Positions 1 through 6,088 of a DNA stretch of 11,380 nt are shown piece by piece. How positions within the stretch are numbered: the stretch's first letter is position 1; every line of letters starts with the position of its first letter. Where the stretch lies: assembly GCA_937138275.1 (NCBI GenBank), contig CAKZOY010000545.1:1-11380 (forward strand), read 5' to 3'. The notes beneath the pieces are model-generated. The model saw nothing but the letters and a program-made list of their open reading frames with translations. It made no database searches and was not told the DNA's origin. Source of the DNA: an uncultured Chloroflexota bacterium (lineage in GTDB: Bacteria > Chloroflexota > Anaerolineae > B4-G1 > DUEL01). The position numbers and the translations under genes are program-made.

Positions 1-15
1 TTGCGGTCTATGCAC

Positions 16-43
16 TTGCACTGCGACGAGAAAGGAGTATAAT
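16..43 (+). promoter_or_regulatory. possible sigma70-like promoter at window edge
   Basis: A perfect TATAAT lies at 38-43, with TTGCAC at 16-21 and a 16-base spacer. The -35 box matches only the TTG of the consensus, so the call rests on the -10 box. Transcription would start near base 50 and run into a structured stretch that ends in a hairpin and six T at 175-180. No protein gene follows on this strand, so a product would be a small RNA of about 130 bases. Chance occurrence is possible. Confidence 0.3.
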
Positions 44-49
44 CTCTAT

Positions 50-91
50 CAGAAAACAAAAACGCCTCGCGGCTTCCCAGCAGCCCGAGGC
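50..91 (-). terminator. Rho-independent terminator, minus strand
   Basis: Bases 64-69 (GCCTCG) pair with 86-91 (CGAGGC), and an inner stem GGCT/AGCC (71-74 with 82-85) closes a 7-base loop. Read on the minus strand, the hairpin is followed at once by GTTTTTGTTTTC (complement of 52-63). This is a good intrinsic terminator for transcripts coming from the minus-strand operon, whose last stop codon is at 564. It would leave a 3' untranslated region of about 500 bases containing several hairpins. Confidence 0.5.
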
Positions 92-142
92 ATTGGCCGA
101 GGCGGCGAGGCGGACCGCCTGGCAGAAAAGATTCTGCCACAA

Positions 143-180
143 GGCCTGCCAACCGTCAAGGCCGGAAGGTGGGCTTTTTT
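143..180 (+). terminator. Rho-independent terminator, plus strand
   Basis: GCCTGCC (144-150) pairs with GGTGGGC (168-174) through five Watson-Crick pairs and two G-U pairs. An inner CCG/CGG stem (153-155 with 163-165) adds stability, and TTTTTT follows at 175-180. It would end a plus-strand transcript, either from a gene left of the window or from the possible promoter at 16-43. Its position beyond the minus-strand terminator (50-91) gives interleaved convergent terminators. Confidence 0.5.
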
Positions 181-302
181 GTTGTTACAGACACCGGTAT
201 CTCCGAAAAGCCCCGGCGAGGGGCATCACCGCTCTCCTCCGGGGCGACTTGCTGCTGGATGAAAATCCGACTTTTTCCGCAGCCTCAATGGGAGAGGGAG
301 AG

Positions 303-338
303 GGGTTGGGGGAGAGGGTGAGGTTTCCCCCTCAACCC
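303..338. repeat. imperfect hairpin in G-rich intergenic repeat
   Basis: GGGTTG (303-308) pairs with CAACCC (333-338). After a bulged T at 332, GGGG (309-312) pairs with CCCC (328-331), leaving a 15-base loop. The stretch from 290 is a run of GGGAGA/GGGTTG-like units of the type found scattered between genes in some GC-rich genomes. No function can be assigned. Confidence 0.35.
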
Positions 339-366
339 AACAGGCTGAACAGTTACGCGGGAGGTT
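332..366 (+). repeat. 35-base dispersed repeat, copy 1
   Basis: This 35-base stretch matches 9212-9246 at 29 positions by eye. The core AACAGGCTGAAYAGTTAC, with Y as C here, continues as KCGG. Both copies lie in gene-free stretches that also hold a long hairpin. This suggests a dispersed intergenic element; no coding or binding function is visible. Confidence 0.45.
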
Positions 367-391
367 GGGCCTTTAGCGCCCCCTCGTCCCC

Positions 392-437
392 CTGGCCCTC
401 TTGCTCCCCCGCCGCGGTGGGGGAGCAAGAGGGTCAG
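392..437. repeat. long perfect intergenic hairpin (8-base loop)
   Basis: CCCTCTTGCTCCCCC (396-410) is the exact reverse complement of 419-433. The stem extends outward by G-U (395/434), G-C, T-A and C-G to 392/437, giving about 19 pairs around the loop at 411-418. Unlike the neighbouring hairpins, its loop is GCCGCGGT and not a trinucleotide, so it may be a different element. No T-run follows on either strand, so it is not a standard terminator. Confidence 0.6.
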
Positions 438-461
438 TAGGCAAGTGAGCAAAATGCGGAA

Positions 462-506
462 GGGGTTTCGGGGCGGGCGGCCGAAGGCCGCCCGCCCCGA
501 AACCCC
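462..506. repeat. GAA-loop palindromic hairpin, copy 1
   Basis: The 21-base arm at 462-482 is the perfect reverse complement of 486-506, with loop GAA (483-485). The outer arm starts GGGGTTTC and the part next to the loop is GGCGGCC. The same design (19-21 pairs, 3-base A-rich loop, GGCGGC next to the loop) recurs at 526-570, 2755-2795 and 9103-9145. No T-run follows it. Confidence 0.7.
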
Positions 507-525
507 ACAGATACCCCCTCCCCCG

Positions 526-570
526 GGAATAGCCGTGCGGGGCGGCGAAGCCGCCCCGCACGGCTATTCC
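526..570. repeat. GAA-loop palindromic hairpin, copy 2, spanning a stop codon
   Basis: The 21-base arm at 526-546 pairs perfectly with 550-570 around loop GAA (547-549). The outer sequence (GGAATAGCCGTGC) differs from the other copies while pairing is kept. Its right arm contains the last two codons and stop of the acyl-CoA synthetase gene (stop at 564-566, minus strand), so in the operon mRNA the stem would begin inside the coding end. Confidence 0.7.
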
Positions 571-2663
571 AGCAAAATCCGCGCATCCAGAATGCTGTAC
601 CCGTCCTCGTGGACGCGAACCGGATTCAGGTCAATTTCCCTGATCTGCGGATACTGGGCGGCGAACCGGGATACCTGGACCAGCAATTGCACCAGACTCG
701 CGATGTCTTTCGCTTTCTCGCCGCGCAGACCCTGCAACAGGCGATAGGCCCGGGTCTCCCGGATCATATCCCGCGCGACCTCTTCATCAAACGGCGCGAC
801 GCGAAAACTCACGTCTTTGAACAGTTCCACAAATACGCCGCCCAGGCCGAACATGATTGTGGGGCCAAACTGGGCATCGCGCACCATCCCGATAATCACT
901 TCGGTGCCCGGCGGCGCCATCGGTACGACCAGCACGCCGTGGATATCCGCCCCGACCACCGCCCGCCGCACATCCTCTATGAGACGGTCATATCCCTGCC
1001 CTACCGCTTCGTCGCCCTGGAGGTGGAGTTTGACCCCACCAACATCGCTCTTGTGGATGACCTGGGGCGAAACCACTTTGAGCGCGACGGGGCCGTTCAT
1101 TTCCCGCGCGGCGCGCTGTGCCTCTTCCCGGGTGCGCGCCAGAACGTGCGGCATCGCCGCGATACCGTGGTCGCGGAGAAACTCCAGCGCCTCGGGCTCC
1201 AGGAGGTGCCGCCCTTCTGCAACGGCGCGGTCCAGAATGGGATGATTGGCAGTCGGCACATCAACAAACGGTTGCCCTGCGCGGAACGTCGCTTCGGTCA
1301 ACATCGCCAGGGCGCGCACGGCCTCATCGGGCGTGTCAAACGTGGGAATGCCGTTCTCTTCCAGATACCGGCGCGTCTCGTCCATCGCCGCATTGACGGT
1401 GAAACACGTTGCGACCGGTTTGTCAAATTCCTTAATGACCGGCACTATGGCTTGAGCGACGTCCATTGCGGGCTTGAACGTGGGGGGGATGCTGTTCAGC
1501 ACCACCATATCCACATTGGGGTCGGAAAGGACGAGGCGCAACGCCTCACCGATTTCCCGGGGCATCGCGGCGGCGGACATGTCCACATACCCGTTCGGCT
1601 TACAGACCATCGCCATCGGTGGCAGCGAGGTGGTCAGTTTCTGACAGGTCTCCGGGGTCATCGGCGCCAGTTTCAGCACGCCGCCAGCCTCCACCTCGTC
1701 TGTGCTGATAACCCCCATGCCGCCCGCTTCGGTGAGGATGCAGACCCGACGGCCGCGCGGCCTGGGCAGCATGGAGATCGCTTTCGCGCCGGCGATCAGA
1801 TCGCGCATCGTGCTGGCGCGCACGGCGCCGCACTGTTTGAACGCGCCGCTGTACACGGCATCGGTACCGGCAAGGGTGCCGGTGTGCGAGAGCGTCGCCC
1901 GGGCGCCGATCTCGGTGCGGCCCACCTTGAGCACGAGCACCGGTTTCTTCCGGGTGACCTGACTGACGACGCGCATGAACCCCCGACCGTCCCGGACTCC
2001 TTCCAGATAAACCAGAATAACTCCAATTCTGGGATCGTTGCCGTAGTCCTCTATCAATTCCACATTGGACACGTCGCACATATTGCCGACGTGGGCGAAC
2101 CGCGCGAAGCCCAGCGGCCTGGGCTGGCTGAGGGCCAGCGTTACCAGTGAGCCGCCCAGCGCGCCGCTCTGGGTGATGTAACCGATGTTGCCGGGGATGA
2201 GGCTGACCCCTGGATGGAAGCCGGTGACGAGTTTCGTCTCCGGGTTCATAATCCCGATGCAATTCGGTCCGAACACCCGGATACCGGCGCGCCGGGCGAT
2301 CTCGGCCAGTTGCCGTTGCGCCTCCGCGTTTTCCGGGATCGCCGTTTCGGCGAACCCGCCGGAGAGGACCACAGCGCCTTTGATGTCGCCGCGCAGCGCG
2401 GCTTCCTCCATCACAGTGATCGCTGCTCGGCCCGGCAAACTGACCACAATGAGATCCAGCGGTCCCTCAATCTCGCTGATAGAGCGGTAACACGGGAGGC
2501 CGAGAATTTCCTCCTCGTTGGGGTTGACCGGGTAAATCTTGCCCAGGTATCCGACGGAAAGCAGCGTCCGCACGACCTGGTGCCCTGCTTTAAGAGGGTC
2601 TTTAGATGCACCGACGACGGCGACCGAGCGCGCTTCAAAAATCTCACACAGAGATGCAGCCAT
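564..2663 (-). CDS. ADP-forming acyl-CoA synthetase (fused alpha-beta)
   Basis: The 699-residue protein belongs to the acetate-CoA ligase (ADP-forming) family, which interconverts acyl-CoA + ADP + Pi and free acid + CoA + ATP in the cytoplasm. Residues 12-135 form the CoA-binding Rossmann domain (SVAVVGAS at 13-20). Ligase-like domains follow, with the phosphorylated histidine expected at H260 in SHTG. The C-terminal part (about 485-699) is an ATP-grasp domain with HKSDVGG at 537-543 and a FGLGGVFVE loop at 605-613. The length fits the single-chain form that fuses both subunits. The start fits the family's N-terminus, but the likely ribosome site (GAGGA) is 10 bases away and weak. It is the last gene of the minus-strand operon, 177 bases behind the dehydrogenase/hydratase gene. 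It could make ATP from acetyl-CoA or another product, or activate the acid; the substrate is unknown. Protein lysine acetyltransferase fusions share these domains, but no acetyltransferase domain is present here. Confidence 0.9.
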   Translation of the reverse strand: MAASLCEIFEARSVAVVGASKDPLKAGHQVVRTLLSVGYLGKIYPVNPNEEEILGLPCYRSISEIEGPLDLIVVSLPGRAAITVMEEAALRGDIKGAVVLSGGFAETAIPENAEAQRQLAEIARRAGIRVFGPNCIGIMNPETKLVTGFHPGVSLIPGNIGYITQSGALGGSLVTLALSQPRPLGFARFAHVGNMCDVSNVELIEDYGNDPRIGVILVYLEGVRDGRGFMRVVSQVTRKKPVLVLKVGRTEIGARATLSHTGTLAGTDAVYSGAFKQCGAVRASTMRDLIAGAKAISMLPRPRGRRVCILTEAGGMGVISTDEVEAGGVLKLAPMTPETCQKLTTSLPPMAMVCKPNGYVDMSAAAMPREIGEALRLVLSDPNVDMVVLNSIPPTFKPAMDVAQAIVPVIKEFDKPVATCFTVNAAMDETRRYLEENGIPTFDTPDEAVRALAMLTEATFRAGQPFVDVPTANHPILDRAVAEGRHLLEPEALEFLRDHGIAAMPHVLARTREEAQRAAREMNGPVALKVVSPQVIHKSDVGGVKLHLQGDEAVGQGYDRLIEDVRRAVVGADIHGVLVVPMAPPGTEVIIGMVRDAQFGPTIMFGLGGVFVELFKDVSFRVAPFDEEVARDMIRETRAYRLLQGLRGEKAKDIASLVQLLVQVSRFAAQYPQIREIDLNPVRVHEDGYSILDARILLE

Positions 2664-2723
2664 AGGAAGTTGGTCCTCGCGGTGGATTCTGGGAGTAAGT
2701 GTTCGGAATCAACGCGTGCTGAG

Positions 2724-2748
2724 AAAAGGGCAAGGACAAGCCTCGCCC
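2724..2748 (-). terminator. weak terminator-like hairpin, minus strand
   Basis: On the minus strand, GGGCGAGG (2748-2741) pairs with CCTTGCCC (2735-2728) around a 5-base loop and is followed by TTTTCTC. One position is a G-U pair in minus-strand RNA but an A-C mismatch on the plus strand, which fits function in the minus-strand transcript. The T-run is only four long, so it would be a partial terminator, lowering expression of the synthetase gene relative to the genes before it. Confidence 0.35.
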
Positions 2749-2754
2749 TACAAG

Positions 2755-2795
2755 GGTTTTGGCGCTGGCGGCCGAAGGCCGCCAGCGCCAAAACC
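2755..2795. repeat. GAA-loop palindromic hairpin, copy 3
   Basis: The 19-base arm at 2755-2773 pairs perfectly with 2777-2795 around loop GAA (2774-2776). It lies in the gap between the dehydrogenase/hydratase gene and the synthetase gene, just before the terminator-like hairpin at 2728-2748 in transcription direction. Stem sequence differs from the other copies in the middle (GGCGCT) but keeps GGCGGCC next to the loop. Confidence 0.7.
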
Positions 2796-2840
2796 TGCCA
2801 TCAAGCGGCCCGCTTCCTTGCCGGTAGTTCTTCCCCGCAT

Positions 2841-4721
2841 TTACTGCCCGGTGAAAACCGGTGCCCGTTTTTCCACGAACGCCCGCATCCCTTCCGCGCG
2901 GTCCGCTGTCGCGTGCACTTCGCTGGCAAGGTCTACCTCCAGCGCCAGCCCCTCCTCCAGCGGCAGTCGCTCCGCTGCCAGAATCGCCGCCTTGGCCCTG
3001 GCGACGGCGATCGGCGCCCGGGACGCGATGCGCTCCGCCATCTGACGCGCCGTCTGCATCAGTTGCGTCGGCGCCACGACGCGGTTCACCAGCCCCATCC
3101 GCGCCGCCTCTTCCGCGCTGATCAGGTCGCCGGTGAAGATGAGTTCGGACGCGACCCCGCGTCCTGCCAGCCGCGGCGTGCGCTGCGTGCCGCCCAGCCC
3201 GGGCATAATCCCCAGACCGACTTCGGGGAGCCCCAGACGCGCGTCGGACGAGGCGATGCGGATGTCGCATGCCAGCGCCAGTTCCAGCCCGCCGCCCAGG
3301 GCGAACCCGTTGATCGCGGCGATGACGGGCTGGGGCAACGTCTCAATATCGCGCAGAACCCCTTGCCCGAACTCGGTGAACTCGCGGATCGCGGCAGGGT
3401 CATCGGCCAGCGCTTGCATTTCCTTGATGTCCGCACCGGCGATGAACGCATTGCCTTCACCGGTAATGATGACGACGCGCACCGCGCCGTTGGCGCGCAC
3501 CTGTGCAAGCGCGTCCTTCAATTCCTGCAGCACTTTCCGGTTGAGCGCGTTCAACGCTTCGGGGCGGCTCATCATAATAGTCGCGATCGCGCCGTCTATG
3601 GACAGGCGCACCTGGCGCAGGGGCCATGGCTGACCGCTGGCTGCCTGCTTTTTGAGCAGGTCGGGAATGAAACCCGGGTATTTTTCTTCCAGGGGTTTCA
3701 TCAACTCCAGCACGCGTTCCAGCCCGAGGTCGTTCATCATGGCGAAGGGGCCCTTATTCCAGCGCAGGCCGACCGTCGCGCCGCGGTCCACGTCCTCTAT
3801 CGTCGCCACGCCTTCTTCCACGACCCGCGCCGCGACGCTGCACACCACAGCGATCAGCCGCTCCGCGACGGCCTGCTTGCGGGCCGGGTCCACCTCGCCC
3901 GACAGGTCCCACAACTGGCCCGATTCGTAGAGTTCGCGCAGCGCCTTTGCCGGTGTGTAGAACTCGCCGATGGACTGGGTGAGCGAAACCGCGGCATGGT
4001 ACGCCAGGGGCACTCCCGAGACGTTGATCAGTTTGAACGGCCCCATCGTGACCCCAAACGTCTCGCAGGCTGCCGCGTCAATCGTCGGGATGTTCGCCAC
4101 CCCTTCGTCCAGCATGCGGATGGATTCGTTGTACCAGGCGATGAAGAAGCGATTGACGGCGAACCCCGGCGAGTCCAGCACAAGGATCGGCAGTTTGCCC
4201 GTCAGGCGGCCGAAGTTCAACAGCGTCTCAATGACTTCGGGCGCGGTGTCTCTGGCGCGGACAACCTCCAGCAGTTTGTTAATGACCGGTGGGAAGAAAT
4301 AGTGCAGTCCGGCGAACAGGTGCGGGCGCTTCGTCAACGCCGCGAAGTCGGCGACGCGAAACGACGAGGTGTTGGTGGCGAAAATCGCGCTGGGCTTGCA
4401 GATTTGATCCAGTTCGGCAAACAGGGTTTTCTTGGCCTCAAAGTCTTCGGTGATGGCTTCAATCACCAGGTCGCAGTCTGCCATATCGGACAAATCTGTC
4501 GTCCCCCGGATGCGCGCCCATACCTCATCACGGCGCTGAGGCGTCATTTTGCCCCTTTCCACACCTTTGGCCATGAAATCGCGAATCCGTTCCAGGCCTT
4601 TTTCCAGCAGTTCCGGGGTCGGCTCGCGCACAATGACGTCAAAACCGCCTTCTGCAACCGTCTGCGCGATGCCCGACCCCATCAACCCGCAACCGACGAC
4701 TCCGACTTTTTTGATCTCCAT
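2841..4721 (-). CDS. 3-hydroxyacyl-CoA dehydrogenase / enoyl-CoA hydratase fusion
   Basis: The 626-residue bifunctional beta-oxidation enzyme would hydrate an enoyl-CoA and oxidise the 3-hydroxyacyl-CoA with NAD. Residues 1-185 are the NAD-binding domain (GCGLMGSG at 10-17). The catalytic set of the dehydrogenase family is present with family spacing: S119, H140, E152, N190. A C-terminal dehydrogenase domain follows to about 345. Residues 370-626 are a crotonase domain with AGADIKEM (428-435) and both hydratase glutamates, E480 in GGGLELA and E500 in LPEVGLG. The dehydrogenase-first order is opposite to bacterial FadB/FadJ and like archaeal crotonyl-CoA hydratase/3-hydroxybutyryl-CoA dehydrogenases. 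The usual HFFNP after the catalytic His reads HYFFP, so the Asn is Phe. GGAGG sits 7 bases before the ATG. The gene is fourth in the operon; a short-chain substrate is plausible but unproven. Confidence 0.9.
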   Translation of the reverse strand: MEIKKVGVVGCGLMGSGIAQTVAEGGFDVIVREPTPELLEKGLERIRDFMAKGVERGKMTPQRRDEVWARIRGTTDLSDMADCDLVIEAITEDFEAKKTLFAELDQICKPSAIFATNTSSFRVADFAALTKRPHLFAGLHYFFPPVINKLLEVVRARDTAPEVIETLLNFGRLTGKLPILVLDSPGFAVNRFFIAWYNESIRMLDEGVANIPTIDAAACETFGVTMGPFKLINVSGVPLAYHAAVSLTQSIGEFYTPAKALRELYESGQLWDLSGEVDPARKQAVAERLIAVVCSVAARVVEEGVATIEDVDRGATVGLRWNKGPFAMMNDLGLERVLELMKPLEEKYPGFIPDLLKKQAASGQPWPLRQVRLSIDGAIATIMMSRPEALNALNRKVLQELKDALAQVRANGAVRVVIITGEGNAFIAGADIKEMQALADDPAAIREFTEFGQGVLRDIETLPQPVIAAINGFALGGGLELALACDIRIASSDARLGLPEVGLGIMPGLGGTQRTPRLAGRGVASELIFTGDLISAEEAARMGLVNRVVAPTQLMQTARQMAERIASRAPIAVARAKAAILAAERLPLEEGLALEVDLASEVHATADRAEGMRAFVEKRAPVFTGQ

Positions 4722-4847
4722 CGTGCTTCCTCCGTAGGAATTCTGGTGAGTATAGGGGAGGAAGGGATAGGGTCTACAGGCGTTGGCGAGGCAGCGACTG
4801 AAAATCCCCTCTCCCCTGAATAGCCCGGTCGCAAGGGCGATGCCCGA

Positions 4848-6038
4848 TCACCCCACTGTGAACACCAGGGCGGCCCCGGAATCGCCCGCCGCGCAACCCG
4901 CTACCAGTCCGTAACCGCCGCCCCTCAGAACCAGTTCTTCAATCAGTTCAATTGCCAGTCTCATCGTGGTGGGCCCCTGCGGGTGTCCCCAAATCAGGGA
5001 ACACCCGTAGTTGTTGAATATTTTGTCGTCAATCCCCAACCCTTTCCCCATAACGATATCATTGACGGAAAACGGGTTATGAGTCTTGACCGCCGTAAGG
5101 TCGGACACCGCGATGCCCGCCTCTTTCAGAGCCCGCATCGCTGCCGGGATCGGCGCCTCCGGCATATACCCCTTTTCAGACCGCGCGAACCCGTAAGAGA
5201 CGATCTGGACGGTGATGGACCGGTCGGCGGAGAGTTCATCCGCTCTCTCTTTTGTGGTGACGATCATACCGGCATTGCCGTCGGCCGGATGGGTCTGGGC
5301 AGCGAAAGTCAATATGGAATCCGGAGAGACGGGCTTCAGTGCCGCCAGTCCCTCTGGGGTGCAGGGGATAATCCCCTCATCCTCCGCCACGACGACGGTT
5401 TCCTTTCGGGAAATCCGGACTTCCAGGGGGAGCATGTAGCTCTTCTGGAACTTACGGTCCTCTGCCAGTGCGTCCAGGTATTTGAGATAGCGATTGAGGA
5501 CCAGGGCGTCGGACTCTTCCCGGGTGATGCCGTATTTCCTGGCGATGTTGTTGGCAGTACCCAGCGGGCCGGTATCCGCAACGGGGTCCAGGTTGAACCC
5601 GTCCGTCATCCAACTCTCAAAATGCGGCTTTCCGCCGAGGCCCGCGGGGTTCGGCCAGAGGATATTGGGGCCGTTGGATGTTCGGTCGGCGGTGACGACC
5701 AGCACATTGGCGTTGCATCCTGCCTCAACGAGAGATGCGGCGTGGTAGAGGCACACTGTGGAGGTCGCACACGCCTGGGAGATTCGGGGACCGCTGAGTT
5801 GGGGATTGCCCATCCGCGTGGCGAGATAGGGGACGTCAAAAAACCATTGTGGCTGGGGGACCGTTGCGCCGTAAATCAGGCCGTCAAAGATATCCGGCAT
5901 GATCCCGCGCAGTTCAAAGAACCGTTTCGTTGCCGCCGCGGCCAGTTCCGTGGCATTCTGATTTTGCAGTGATCCCTGCCAGCGGCAAAAAGGCGAGCAC
6001 CAGTATCCTTTGTAAGGAATAAATGCGCTCCTGAACAT
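4848..6038 (-). CDS. thiolase family protein (SCP2-like acyl-CoA acyltransferase)
   Basis: The 396-residue protein would cleave a 3-oxoacyl-CoA with CoA. Key residues, counted from the start chosen here: nucleophile C90 in QACATS, H352 in WGHPQGPT, C382 in AGCAAGDSG. The usual NEAF motif reads HNPF (320-323), as in the SCP2-type branch (HDCF) and not the classical degradative thiolases. I start at the ATG at 6038 because AAGGAG lies 5 bases before it and the length then fits the family. The reading frame is open to an ATG at 6194, but that extension is low-complexity and overlaps the preceding gene. It is third in the operon, 50 bases after the second CoA-transferase gene. Many thiolases of this branch need a DUF35 zinc-ribbon partner, and none is encoded here. 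A role as a condensing enzyme cannot be excluded. Confidence 0.85.
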   Translation of the reverse strand: MFRSAFIPYKGYWCSPFCRWQGSLQNQNATELAAAATKRFFELRGIMPDIFDGLIYGATVPQPQWFFDVPYLATRMGNPQLSGPRISQACATSTVCLYHAASLVEAGCNANVLVVTADRTSNGPNILWPNPAGLGGKPHFESWMTDGFNLDPVADTGPLGTANNIARKYGITREESDALVLNRYLKYLDALAEDRKFQKSYMLPLEVRISRKETVVVAEDEGIIPCTPEGLAALKPVSPDSILTFAAQTHPADGNAGMIVTTKERADELSADRSITVQIVSYGFARSEKGYMPEAPIPAAMRALKEAGIAVSDLTAVKTHNPFSVNDIVMGKGLGIDDKIFNNYGCSLIWGHPQGPTTMRLAIELIEELVLRGGGYGLVAGCAAGDSGAALVFTVG

Positions 6039-6043
6039 TTTCG

Positions 6044-6049
6044 CTCCTT
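6044..6049 (-). promoter_or_regulatory. ribosome binding site of the thiolase gene
   Basis: AAGGAG on the minus strand lies 5 bases upstream of the ATG at 6038. It decides the start, since the frame stays open for 52 more codons upstream with no comparable site. Confidence 0.75.
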
Positions 6050-6088
6050 GTGGGGTGGGGGTTTCTTCTGTCGGGTAACTCTTGTCGC

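Noticed and set aside
50..180. T-box, cobalamin riboswitch or SRP RNA at the left edge
   Set aside because: The conserved T-box GGTGGNACCGCG, the cobalamin box and the SRP apical motif are all absent, and no regulated gene follows on the plus strand.
392..570. CRISPR array
   Set aside because: The tandem hairpins differ in sequence and spacing and have no regular direct repeats or spacers.
93..747. Short plus-strand frames in the left intergenic region
   Set aside because: They read through palindromes and G/C-rich repeats and give Pro/Arg/Gly-rich products with no ribosome site.
609..2150. 513-codon plus-strand open frame opposite the synthetase gene
   Set aside because: Same shadow effect in GC-rich DNA; composition is His/Arg-rich with no recognisable motif.
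2214..4823. 869-codon plus-strand open frame opposite two operon genes
   Set aside because: It is an antisense shadow. The translation is rich in Arg, His, Gln and Asp with no domain, and the minus-strand proteins have clear families and catalytic residues.
4983..5972. 329-codon plus-strand open frame opposite the thiolase gene
   Set aside because: The minus-strand frame carries all thiolase motifs; the plus-strand product looks random.
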